Positions 33,770 to 42,397 of a stretch of DNA of 64,000 bases are shown in pieces. Position 1 is the stretch's first letter. Each line of letters begins with the position of its first letter. The notes under the pieces are model-generated. The model searched no databases, was not told the origin of the DNA, and saw only the letters and a program-made list of their open reading frames with translations. The position numbers and the translations under genes are program-made. The DNA is taken from NCBI GenBank assembly GCA_003545435.1, contig DPYI01000025.1, positions 20,374-84,373 on the forward strand, written 5' to 3'. This DNA comes from Patescibacteria group bacterium. GTDB taxonomy: Bacteria > Patescibacteriota > Microgenomatia > UBA10105 > UBA927.

Positions 33770-36058
33770 TTATATTTTTTCAAAAATAAGGATCTGGGCA
33801 TTATCAAATATCTTTTTTATTTTTAATGTTTGTATTTCATATTCAGAAATATCTGAACCCAGATATTTCGGGATCACTATCAATCTATTATCATAATCGG
33901 TTAATTGGAGAATGTGATTGGCGGGTCGTGCAACAACTTCCCATTTTGTATTTGTTATTTTTGGAAGGATTTGAAAATAATTATACAGCAACGGTTTTAT
34001 TGCTTTATATATCGGCCGAATTGAATTTTCAAATTGCTCTACATATATCACGTTCTTTTTGCTGTTCTTTATAGCCTGAAGCGAATTAATCTCATAGCGG
34101 GTAATGGCTAATTTGCTGCGTGAAAACATGACGGTACATGCGACCATGCCTATAACAACCGGTAATGACACATACATCAATGCTTTATTCCGTACTAAAC
34201 CTGTCTGTTTAATCATATAAACCATACTACCTGATAAAAGTGCTGTAAATAATACAAAAAATACGATTACGTATATACTAGTAGATTTATCAAGCGGAAA
34301 ATACGGCAGATGGAAGTACAAAAAAGTAGTCAGGGAAAAAAATATATAATATAGTATTTTTATCCCCCTTTTTGGATGTACTGTATCCGAAAAAAAATGC
34401 AGAACAATCAAAATAATAAACGGCAGAATTTTGGCAATGACCAGCGTTTCAAAAATTGAAGGAATGTGTATGAGAAAAAGAATGGTAAAAAGAACTGTTT
34501 CCTTACTATCAAAAAGAAAAATAGATTGACTCGTAAGAAAAGAGGATGCGAAGATTAACGGCACTGTCAATGGAATAAAAGATCTTATTGCGGAATACAT
34601 ATTTTTTTTCTTCATAAAAATTATCAAAAAATAGAAGGAAAATATTCCGAATAAATATGATCGTAAGCTCGTGTGTTGATCTTTTTTCCCAAAATCATAA
34701 ACTTTCTCACTTTTATTCTCTCCCATAAACAGCTTCATGCTTGTTGGCCTAAACGAAGAGATAATAGTATTCCCTGTATACAGTAAAACTTCATTATTAT
34801 GTTCTTCCAGTCTCATCGGTTCTGCAGTAACTTTAAGAAGCGTCTTACTGTCCGGAAATCTCACTGAATCGATAATTTCGGGTGTCGTAATTCTCAGTCT
34901 GGACTGACTATTCGGAAGTAAGCTGAAATCCTCCTCTATTTTATTGGAATAATCTCTCAGATCAACAAGATACACTGAATCGTTATTTTTTTGCAGGGAA
35001 GCTCTATAATTTTCAGATACATACCAGAAAGATTGGTTATCAGAATCATAGTCTTGAGACAAAAAGTATGATGTATACGGAAAAACCTTCCGTTGCTCTA
35101 AAAAATGGCGTGCAAAATCTTTTACAAATAAAATAGCAGTTTTCTTTTCCTTTTCTAATTCCTTTGCCTTCAACAGCATCGTTCTATAGTTTTTATTGAA
35201 ATCTTCCTCTGTGCCGCCATTTTCCAACCCCATCACCATAGTATGAAATGGCTTTGTAAGAAAAATTCCTGCCAGATAATTGACATAATCAGTTCCATAT
35301 CCTTTCATGGGATAATCCTGTACACTGAAAAGAGGATCAGCATACCCCTCCAATGGATCTCGTGCAGCCCATTGGAGAATAACAACTTTTGAACTATCCT
35401 CAAACGATTCTGCAGGAATTGCTTCGTTTGTTTTTGAGGCGATATACGGAATGCTCCACGGGGTTCCCCAAAATGAATAGAAGTCCAAATTAAACTGATC
35501 AGAAGCCCGGAGCGCAGCCGTGATGCCGTATTTTTTCTGCATGTACGAAAGTGAATCTCCTCCGACCCACCATGCTCCGACTGTTTTTGGATAATATCCA
35601 AAGATTTGCTTAAATTTTGAAAATGCTTTATCTATCAATATCCTCCGTTCGTTTACGTCATATGAGACCAAAAATAATCCATCGGAAAAATACCACGCAC
35701 CTTGTCCTCTGTAGAGAATGTTTGCTTTTTGTGCAGAATTTCTATCGATTTCAAGAAGCAGGCCAAATTCCTGTCCGGACATTTCATTTTTTGCCAGGTC
35801 AATAATATTTTGATCTTCCAATACACTATACTGCATTAACCACGTGGCATTGACACCTAAATCCCGTGTTACCTGCCACTGCGCTCTCAGACTGGATACC
35901 AAATCATCATTTTCGTGTCCAAGACCACTTCCTCTGATTAAGTTTATGACAGTTATTGCCGGAGACGGATTGTCTTTTTGTGCAAAAATCTTTTGTAAAA
36001 AACAGGATAGGAAAAAAATAATTACGTATATGGAAAATACCCATCTTTTTAAAATCAT
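33770..36058 (-). CDS. Secreted NodB-like (pseudo)deacetylase domain fused to membrane helices
   Basis: A 762-residue protein, if the start is the ATG at 36058, which opens a signal peptide (MILKRWVFSIYVIIFFLSC). Residues of about 35-380 resemble a polysaccharide-deacetylase/NodB TIM-like barrel: GVNATWLMQYSVLEDQNII and QEFGLLLEID take the place of the ATFF and GHEIGNH segments. The metal-binding Asp and His-x-x-x-His of active NodB enzymes are not visible. A second extracellular beta-rich region follows, then about eight helices (about 480-690) and an outer tail. Function is unknown: a carbohydrate-binding or inactive deacetylase is plausible. It lies 29 bp after the DUF5667-like gene, and both products are exported. 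Confidence 0.6.
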   Translation of the reverse strand: MILKRWVFSIYVIIFFLSCFLQKIFAQKDNPSPAITVINLIRGSGLGHENDDLVSSLRAQWQVTRDLGVNATWLMQYSVLEDQNIIDLAKNEMSGQEFGLLLEIDRNSAQKANILYRGQGAWYFSDGLFLVSYDVNERRILIDKAFSKFKQIFGYYPKTVGAWWVGGDSLSYMQKKYGITAALRASDQFNLDFYSFWGTPWSIPYIASKTNEAIPAESFEDSSKVVILQWAARDPLEGYADPLFSVQDYPMKGYGTDYVNYLAGIFLTKPFHTMVMGLENGGTEEDFNKNYRTMLLKAKELEKEKKTAILFVKDFARHFLEQRKVFPYTSYFLSQDYDSDNQSFWYVSENYRASLQKNNDSVYLVDLRDYSNKIEEDFSLLPNSQSRLRITTPEIIDSVRFPDSKTLLKVTAEPMRLEEHNNEVLLYTGNTIISSFRPTSMKLFMGENKSEKVYDFGKKDQHTSLRSYLFGIFSFYFLIIFMKKKNMYSAIRSFIPLTVPLIFASSFLTSQSIFLFDSKETVLFTILFLIHIPSIFETLVIAKILPFIILIVLHFFSDTVHPKRGIKILYYIFFSLTTFLYFHLPYFPLDKSTSIYVIVFFVLFTALLSGSMVYMIKQTGLVRNKALMYVSLPVVIGMVACTVMFSRSKLAITRYEINSLQAIKNSKKNVIYVEQFENSIRPIYKAIKPLLYNYFQILPKITNTKWEVVARPANHILQLTDYDNRLIVIPKYLGSDISEYEIQTLKIKKIFDNAQILIFEKI

Positions 36059-36087
36059 AGATGTTAGATTGTTAATAATTGTGCGTA

Positions 36088-36630
36088 TTATTCTGAAAGT
36101 TCCGAAACTGTTCGTCCCCTGATTGCGACTGACTGAAGAATAAGAGATTGTATATCTAATTGGATAGATGCACTTTTCTCCGGCACCCACAGAAATGATT
36201 TTGGTACTGTTGCGTTTATAGTAGTAAGAACTTCCGTATGTTTCACAGCAGCCGACCGAACTGTTTCTGATAGATTCCGAACGTCTTTCCCCTCCAACAT
36301 AGCTTTACGGATATATTCAGGTATGACTGAAAATTCTTCGTTTGAGCGATTTAAAGCATCAACCGCCAAGAGATACTGCTGATACTCAAATAGCGTTTTT
36401 GCTTCCACTACGTATTTATCCGAAAGTCCGATATGGTATTTAATTTGTGCAATATTACCGAAATACCAATATCCTTTCAGGATATCGAGAATTCTAGATA
36501 CGTTATACAGCTTATTTCCCGGCATATAAGAAGGGTATGGAAGAGTGTACGCTGCGCGTACCAATGACCAATGACCAATGACCAATGACAAAAAAATAGC
36601 TATACCGGCATGTAACAGGAATTTCTTCAT
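36088..36630 (-). CDS. Secreted DUF5667-like helical protein
   Basis: A 180-residue exported protein. Residues 1-26 form a signal peptide ending near VRAA. The mature N terminus YTLPYPSYMPGNKLYNVSRI is the DUF5667 hallmark (LPYPG.LPdnPlY). Helices with LSDKYVVEAKTLFEYQQYLLAV follow. Such proteins are frequent in Microgenomates and their function is unknown. A good Shine-Dalgarno (AAGGGGAAG) precedes the ATG, which overlaps the upstream stop by 4 bp. Codons of about 15-24 in the signal peptide are made of four exact copies of a heptamer (36560-36587), so a change in copy number would shift the frame. Confidence 0.75.
   Translation of the reverse strand: MKKFLLHAGIAIFLSLVIGHWSLVRAAYTLPYPSYMPGNKLYNVSRILDILKGYWYFGNIAQIKYHIGLSDKYVVEAKTLFEYQQYLLAVDALNRSNEEFSVIPEYIRKAMLEGKDVRNLSETVRSAAVKHTEVLTTINATVPKSFLWVPEKSASIQLDIQSLILQSVAIRGRTVSELSE
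36560..36587. repeat. Four exact tandem heptamers ACCAATG inside a signal peptide
   Basis: Four perfect copies of ACCAATG, in the coding region of the DUF5667-like protein. The unit is not a multiple of three. The repeat lies early in the gene, the layout of slipped-strand phase-variable loci. Confidence 0.9.
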
Positions 36631-38297
36631 AGGTTCTTCCCCTTCTTTTGTATCATTATTCCCAAGATATATACAACTGCAATAACGCTCACGATGTCAG
36701 AAAACAGCCGGTACCACGGTTCACCGAAGCGGAACACGGCTTTATGGATGCCCGGCGGCACTGTTATCCGAAGACGCTGGTATTCGTCTTTACTATACAA
36801 AATCGGCACGGATGTACCGTCCAGCGAAGCACGCCATCCCGGAAAATAGGATACATTTGCTCTAAATTCTAAGGGCGTATTTGTATCGATAATAAATTCC
36901 TGAAAATTCGATTTCCATACCGTTCTTTTGGATGTACCTGATTCCGACGGAAACAGGTCTCCATCGGACTTTGGGTCCTCATGAATTCTTGGAGCCAGTC
37001 TTGGCATATGTTCGTCTTTTGAGGTAGTACTGAATCCATACGTCGGATGCCGGTCAAAAGGATTTGTAAAATCGGTATACATATTCACCCGTATATGATT
37101 CCGGTTAGCATATAAAAGCAGTGAAACTCCAATTATGCAGCCAACGATTTTACATAATCGCGGAACTTCAATGAAAGAGACTATATATCCTGCTGATACT
37201 GAACACCCTAAAACAATAATTCCCAAAAATCTCCAGGGAATCTGTATCATCCGGAAAAGAGAAAAATTGTCCCATATAAATTTTGAAACGGGAAGCATAA
37301 AAAAAAGTGCGGAAAAAGTAATTCCAATAAAAAATAGAATAAACCAGTCTTTCTTCAGAACAATTTTTTTCCGGATTAGGAGAGTGCTTATATATATGAC
37401 GCTTACTGTAAAAAACCCGATATGAAGAAGTCCAATTTGCGGCGACATTTTTCCGGGCATGATTCCTTGTTTATAAGCACCGAATCCCCACGGCGAATAG
37501 AGAACTTCCCGAATCGTCGGAAAGAAAAAAGGATAATCTTCGCTCAGTTCTGCTAATTTAGTCAATCCGGTCTCTGATATAAGAGGAATCCAAAAAAATG
37601 AGGTAACGCACGCAATAAGGATGCATGCGAGAACAAATTTTTTTAGTATGTGTTTTCGGTAAGAAGAAAAACATAATTGAATGGAAAAATATAGGAGTAT
37701 CACCGGTACTCCGATTAACGCTGTCCCGTTATGGGAAAGCATAAATAAACTTCCTATTACTATCAATAAACCGAATTTTTCTCCTTTGGTCCTAAATAAT
37801 CTATCTGTGCAAAAAAGAAGCAATGGTAGAAGCGCCAGGGCAAGGCTCTCCGCAGGATTCCCCCGAACATACATATTGAGAAACCTATACGGTACAAATA
37901 TATAAAACAGCGCTGATATGAACGATGCAATCATCGATACGTGGGACAGCATGAACACGTACATAGAGACACTCCCGATAAAAATCGACAGGATAAAAAG
38001 CAGTTTAAAGGATGCAACAAAGGAAAAGCCGCCCAGATGGAATATTTCTCCTAAAAAATACACAAAAGGGTAGTTAAAGTTAAAAAAGGGATATCCAAGA
38101 CCATAATTAATCCTCTTTGCGATCCGAACCGGTATTTGTCCATCCTTCCAGGCCTCATCATATTCGATCATTCTGATAACGTGTCCTTCGCCGTCATGAG
38201 ACGTGTAAAAAGAAGAGTTAAAGAGTTTCCAGCACGCAAGGAGGGAAAATATGATAATGAGAAAAATAAACAAACCGTGTTTGGCTGGGTTACTCAT
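36627..38297 (-). CDS. PTPS-related membrane protein, putative GT-C glycosyltransferase (copy B)
   Basis: A 556-residue paralog of 29515-31131 and 39160-40848. SHDGEGH at 33-39 is the family hallmark; RINYGLGYPFFNFNYPFVYF, MYVRGNPAESLALALLP and MLSHNGTAL follow. About ten helices, an outer domain ending FPGWRASLDGTSVPILYSKD and IHKAVFRFGEPW, and a last helix complete it. The YFPGWRA segment resembles the membrane-proximal beta domain of the YfhO proteins in this window, so these two families may share the same outer domain. It is coupled by 4-bp overlaps on both sides. Confidence 0.75.
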   Translation of the reverse strand: MSNPAKHGLFIFLIIIFSLLACWKLFNSSFYTSHDGEGHVIRMIEYDEAWKDGQIPVRIAKRINYGLGYPFFNFNYPFVYFLGEIFHLGGFSFVASFKLLFILSIFIGSVSMYVFMLSHVSMIASFISALFYIFVPYRFLNMYVRGNPAESLALALLPLLLFCTDRLFRTKGEKFGLLIVIGSLFMLSHNGTALIGVPVILLYFSIQLCFSSYRKHILKKFVLACILIACVTSFFWIPLISETGLTKLAELSEDYPFFFPTIREVLYSPWGFGAYKQGIMPGKMSPQIGLLHIGFFTVSVIYISTLLIRKKIVLKKDWFILFFIGITFSALFFMLPVSKFIWDNFSLFRMIQIPWRFLGIIVLGCSVSAGYIVSFIEVPRLCKIVGCIIGVSLLLYANRNHIRVNMYTDFTNPFDRHPTYGFSTTSKDEHMPRLAPRIHEDPKSDGDLFPSESGTSKRTVWKSNFQEFIIDTNTPLEFRANVSYFPGWRASLDGTSVPILYSKDEYQRLRITVPPGIHKAVFRFGEPWYRLFSDIVSVIAVVYILGIMIQKKGKNL

Positions 38298-39178
38298 GAA
38301 CGAATTCTACAGAATTTCTTGGTTTTCCGATACGCAATCGGATAGTGCAGGGCCGAAAATAAAGAAAAGAGAAATCCGTATATCCCGTCCAATATACCCT
38401 TGTAACGGATGGCGAGAGCGAAAAATGTAACCATAGGTTTTACCACTAAATAGTCCAGAGCCACTACGAATGAATTTCTTGTGTCATGTATGATATTTTG
38501 CGAAAGGAGCGATGTGTAACGATCCGCACCCTGCCAATACTTCTTCCAAGTCGGATGAGACATGTGAATGAGATCGTGTGAAAGCCATCCGACTGCCCCA
38601 TCGATGGCGATCTGCTCATGGACGCTTTTACTTGGAAAATGCGCTGTACCGTTTTTGACTAACCGTATAACTCCGTCTGGATAGGTGCCCGCGTAGGTCA
38701 TGGGGTGCCCTAAAAAATAATTACGACGCGGTACAAAAAATGCCGCTGTATCTCTCTTGTTTGTACCAGTCTGTTCATCCCGATCAAAAACAAGCTGCTG
38801 ATGTCTTTCAAATAATTTTTTCTTATTCGGATCTATAACACGCTCTCTAAGTTGTTGTTGGGACATATGAATAACTTTCAGAATTTCATCCTGTAGGTCC
38901 GGCGTAACTATTTCGTCTGCATCCAATTGTAAAATCCAATCTCCCGTACAAGCGTCCAATGCTTTCTGTTTATTGATATGAAATATTGGCGGATTATCGG
39001 TTTGGATGATTTTTGCATCAAAATCTCTTGCTATCTCAATAGTCCTATCGGTTGACCCTCCGTCTACGACAACGATTTCATCAGCAATATCAGCAATAGA
39101 TGAAAGGCAGGATTTTATATTGCTTTCTTCGTTTTTTACCGCCATTGCAACCGATAAAACTATTTTCTTTTTCTGCAT
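38294..39178 (-). CDS. GT2 glycosyltransferase, WaaE/KdtX-like
   Basis: A GT-A enzyme of about 294 residues: VLSVAMAVKNEESNIKSCLS, EIVVVDGGSTDRTIEIA, WILQLDADEIVTPDL (DAD) and FVPRRNYFLGHPMTYAGTYP. The last block with VHEQI is characteristic of the WaaE-type lipopolysaccharide core glucosyltransferase group. A hydrophobic stretch in the C-terminal 70 residues may attach it to the membrane. The start at 39178 overlaps the upstream gene by 19 bp; ATG at 39193 is an alternative. Confidence 0.85.
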   Translation of the reverse strand: MQKKKIVLSVAMAVKNEESNIKSCLSSIADIADEIVVVDGGSTDRTIEIARDFDAKIIQTDNPPIFHINKQKALDACTGDWILQLDADEIVTPDLQDEILKVIHMSQQQLRERVIDPNKKKLFERHQQLVFDRDEQTGTNKRDTAAFFVPRRNYFLGHPMTYAGTYPDGVIRLVKNGTAHFPSKSVHEQIAIDGAVGWLSHDLIHMSHPTWKKYWQGADRYTSLLSQNIIHDTRNSFVVALDYLVVKPMVTFFALAIRYKGILDGIYGFLFSLFSALHYPIAYRKTKKFCRIRS

Positions 39179-40848
39179 ACAATAAAAACGCATCCGGATA
39201 ATACAATAAGCAGAACCGATGCTAAGCTTATCATAGTAGCCACACGACGACGTTTCGTATCAGTAAATTTAACAACCACATAGTGATCGCCTTCATCTAT
39301 CCAGAATGTCATGAGTCCTCGATACGTTGAATCCTGAAATTGAAGTCCTGCAGAAATTCCGTCAACATAAATTTTCCAACCGGGGAAATACAGTGTATTT
39401 TCAACCAGACGTGTTTGCTTCGTTGCTCGCACTCGATATTCATGTATAGTTGATAAACGTCTCTCTGCCTCGATTTTCGCGTCTCCGTCAATAACCTCCA
39501 TCGGATTGGCAGGAGTATGTTCCATAAATCGTACGGACCAAATCGGGCTGCTTTCTCCTGTATCTGTAGTCCCTGCATAAATACCGGCATATGATGTATC
39601 CCCGTCTGCTGCGTACCCTTTCGGATGCCACATATATATAGTTGAAGCTATTATCAACAAACTGCACACGATAATGTATGAGCTGCAATAACGCGAAAGA
39701 AAGCGAGCCAATACCGACGGTAATTCGACTATTCCTATTCCGCCAATAACTGCAGCAATAAATGTGGTTAAGCTTAAAAATCTCCAGGGAAACTGAAAAT
39801 TCTGAAGAATTTTAATCCTTGTCCAAATAAATTCGGACGCGGAGGTCATTATAAATAAAGAAAAAATGAATATCATGAGGGAAGCAGCCAGTAGAATCCG
39901 TACCCTCATGTTTTTCGATTTCAATATAATAATAATTGATGTTATTAATCCTATCCATTGAAAATATCCAATGGATTTTGTAAGAGTCGCAGTTCCTCCG
40001 TAATTCCAAGGCGAATAAAAAAACCATGAAAATGGTACAAAACGGGTCATCGCTTCTCCTGCGGTTACAATATTTCTCAGCGTGTATTTACCTTCAAAAA
40101 ATGCAGGGATCCAAAAAAATGCGGAAAGACCAAAGCCGAGGAGTATAAAGTATAAAGTATTAAGCATAAAGTATAAAGATAGTTTTGATTCATAAACGTA
40201 AAGATAAAGAACATATAATCCAATAACGGGTAAAAACATGAGCGATATAGCATTGTGAGATAAAATAAATAATGCAAATGACACAGTTAATCCAATTCCA
40301 TGCTTGACACTTGATACGTGATACCTGATACTCTTTTCCCGTATTGCAAGTTTGTAAAGGAAATAACAAATCAGGGGCGGAAAAACAAAAGCCGCGTGTT
40401 CACCTATGGCACCCCTTACATAAAGGTCAACAAACCGATACGGAGCAAATCCATAAAGAAGCGCACCAACAAATCCTACCTTCGTTCCCCACACCTCTTT
40501 CATCCATACATACATGGTTAGCAGGCTTGCTATATAGCTGATAACAAAAACGGCCTTAGTCGCATCCACAAATGAAAATCCGATAAAATGAAGCACGGAT
40601 GCCGTATACGAAGAAAATGGATAGAGAAACATTAAGATGGGATGACCATAGCCCCAATTTAAATTTCCCGCCCAACGGGGAATCAGAATCCCCTCCTGTA
40701 ATGAAGCATAAAAATTAGCAATTCGAACCACATGATCCCTGCCATCATGCGTTATCGGAAGTCCGGGATGGAAAAAACTTATAAGAGGCAATAAGGATAT
40801 GCCCAAAATAATAAGAGGAATAAGTGATAGTAAGGTACATTTTTTCAT
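39160..40848 (-). CDS. PTPS-related membrane protein, putative GT-C glycosyltransferase (copy C)
   Basis: A 562-residue paralog with THDGRDH at 33-39, RWAGNLNWGYGHPILMFLYP, LYVRGAIGEHAAFVFPP and ILSHNAISL. The outer domain contains YFPGWKIYVDGISAGLQFQD and GDHYVVVKFTD. Two of its inter-helix loops are encoded by heptamer arrays: IRYHVSSVKH (40304-40331) and SLYFMLNTLYF (40142-40176). Copies A and B lack these arrays. The start at 40848 is 4 bp after the upstream stop; a start at 40911 would run deep into the neighbouring gene. Confidence 0.75.
   Translation of the reverse strand: MKKCTLLSLIPLIILGISLLPLISFFHPGLPITHDGRDHVVRIANFYASLQEGILIPRWAGNLNWGYGHPILMFLYPFSSYTASVLHFIGFSFVDATKAVFVISYIASLLTMYVWMKEVWGTKVGFVGALLYGFAPYRFVDLYVRGAIGEHAAFVFPPLICYFLYKLAIREKSIRYHVSSVKHGIGLTVSFALFILSHNAISLMFLPVIGLYVLYLYVYESKLSLYFMLNTLYFILLGFGLSAFFWIPAFFEGKYTLRNIVTAGEAMTRFVPFSWFFYSPWNYGGTATLTKSIGYFQWIGLITSIIIILKSKNMRVRILLAASLMIFIFSLFIMTSASEFIWTRIKILQNFQFPWRFLSLTTFIAAVIGGIGIVELPSVLARFLSRYCSSYIIVCSLLIIASTIYMWHPKGYAADGDTSYAGIYAGTTDTGESSPIWSVRFMEHTPANPMEVIDGDAKIEAERRLSTIHEYRVRATKQTRLVENTLYFPGWKIYVDGISAGLQFQDSTYRGLMTFWIDEGDHYVVVKFTDTKRRRVATMISLASVLLIVLSGCVFIVCRKRK
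40142..40176. repeat. Five tandem heptamers AGTATAA
   Basis: AGTATAA, AGTATAA, AGTATTA, AGCATAA, AGTATAA, in frame within a loop-coding region of PTPS-related copy C. Confidence 0.85.
40304..40331. repeat. Four tandem heptamers of the TTGATAC type
   Basis: TTGACAC, TTGATAC, GTGATAC, CTGATAC, in the same PTPS-related gene about 130 bp from the AGTATAA array, encoding another loop. Confidence 0.75.
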
Positions 40849-40852
40849 ACTT

Positions 40853-42346
40853 CTATTGTGCCATACGTTTCTCAATAAGAAAACCTGATGGCAGCTCTTT
40901 TGTAGAAACAACAGCTCCGTCCTTCACAACCGTTTCCAACCACCCTTTATATGACCACGGTTTTCCTGCATCCGGCTCCATGAGAAGATAAAACACGCCG
41001 CGTTTCTCGTTATGGGGAACATAATGGTACTTCTTTGTTCCGATCCACCAAAAAAGATAATCATACGGATACGTATAGACAGGGGGAGTAAACACTAATA
41101 CTCCGAATGGCGTGCCTTTTGCGTCTTGAAATATCGCTTCTATTGCCTCCGTTCTTCCTTTAATTTTTTGAGTCCCGCCGAAATCGTCATAGTCATGTTT
41201 CCACATCTGGCGCGTATACGGAATTACAGACTGAATTAATTTTACAAAAAACAGGAGAATTATTATTTTACCAAAAATATTCTTTCTAAAAAGATAAGAA
41301 CACAATAGTCCCACAAGCACTATGTACAGAATGGGTAATTCCAGCAGCCACCACTCCCATAGAACTGCTTTATAAAAAAGAAATATAACGAAAATGATGC
41401 ATGGAATACTAAATAAACTTATGAGAAATAGTTTATATTCCTTCTTTATTTTTCTATCGCATATGATTATTCCCAATAAAACGACACATGCCGGGATGAA
41501 CAGTGTTCTATATGGAAAAAAAGGGAAAGTACCGAATAAATTTGAGGAAAAAACCGCCACATGATCATAAAAAAGTTTTGACAAAGAAGGAGGGTGGGGT
41601 TGGGTTGGTGCTGTTACTGCCATTCGCCATATGCCTTTTAGATTTAAAAATTGGTGCCGAAGATCAAAAATCAATATCGGAATTAACGGAATGAATCCCC
41701 CGATCATGCTATCCTTAAGAACATCCGGACGGATTTTTGTTGTACCGAATACTATAATGCACGTTGCAATCCCCAATGTTGCTGCCGTCGCAATTTCAAA
41801 ATGCGTCATGAGTCCTAAAAGAAAAAAAATGAAAAACCACGAACGATGACCGCCCTGAAACATCCGGTAGAGTGCCTCTACATAAAAAACCGTAATAAGC
41901 GGGATGACAAAGGGGGGCCATGCAAATCGCGATTGAATGGCTATAGACGGAGATATGGCTATCAAAAAACTGATACAAAATCCTGCAACTCTTCCAAACC
42001 TGAGGGAAAAAATGTAATACGCAAGAATGACAGTGCTTAATCCTATGCAGAACATGAGAAAAAGCTGACCATAAGGATTACCCTGAAAAAACAAAAATGG
42101 GATTGCCAAAAGATAATACCATCCGGCTCCCTGAAAAAATCCTCCCCCGCCGCCGACTTCGTCTCCGATAAGAGGCAGCGCATGATCAATGACAATTGAC
42201 TTTGCAGCAAGCCAATGTTTCCCCTGATCAAAACCAAAAAGGAAGTTCTTATTCAGAACTTCGATGGAACGTGGGGCGCTGGCAATACAAAGCAGGAAAA
42301 AACAGATAAAAAGTGAAATAGCAGTCTCCCTTTTAATCAATTTCAT
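40853..42346 (-). CDS. GT39-like membrane glycosyltransferase, FDQG subfamily (copy 1)
   Basis: A 497-residue polytopic protein. FLFGFDQGKHWLAAKSIVID (D40-Q41) and LIGDEVGGGGGFFQGAGWYY are the two conserved external loops. About eleven helices and a 90-residue outer tail (VYTYPYDYLFWWIGTKKYHY) follow. It is a tandem paralog of 42398-43906; the two share long identical stretches around GKHWLAAKSIVIDH. The 36-bp perfect palindrome at 42353-42388 lies 6 bp before its ATG, and the AAAGGA Shine-Dalgarno candidate begins inside that palindrome. Confidence 0.77.
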   Translation of the reverse strand: MKLIKRETAISLFICFFLLCIASAPRSIEVLNKNFLFGFDQGKHWLAAKSIVIDHALPLIGDEVGGGGGFFQGAGWYYLLAIPFLFFQGNPYGQLFLMFCIGLSTVILAYYIFSLRFGRVAGFCISFLIAISPSIAIQSRFAWPPFVIPLITVFYVEALYRMFQGGHRSWFFIFFLLGLMTHFEIATAATLGIATCIIVFGTTKIRPDVLKDSMIGGFIPLIPILIFDLRHQFLNLKGIWRMAVTAPTQPHPPSLSKLFYDHVAVFSSNLFGTFPFFPYRTLFIPACVVLLGIIICDRKIKKEYKLFLISLFSIPCIIFVIFLFYKAVLWEWWLLELPILYIVLVGLLCSYLFRKNIFGKIIILLFFVKLIQSVIPYTRQMWKHDYDDFGGTQKIKGRTEAIEAIFQDAKGTPFGVLVFTPPVYTYPYDYLFWWIGTKKYHYVPHNEKRGVFYLLMEPDAGKPWSYKGWLETVVKDGAVVSTKELPSGFLIEKRMAQ

Positions 42347-42352
42347 AGAATC

Positions 42353-42388
42353 CTTTACTGTAATTCAATCGATTGAATTACAGTAAAG
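42353..42388. repeat. 36-bp perfect palindrome
   Basis: CTTTACTGTAATTCAATC followed directly by its exact reverse complement, with no loop. It fills most of the 51-bp gap between two tandem FDQG paralogs. Twenty bases of the same sequence recur at the very end of the window (63981-64000). Confidence 0.92.
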
Positions 42389-42397
42389 TAAGTCGAA

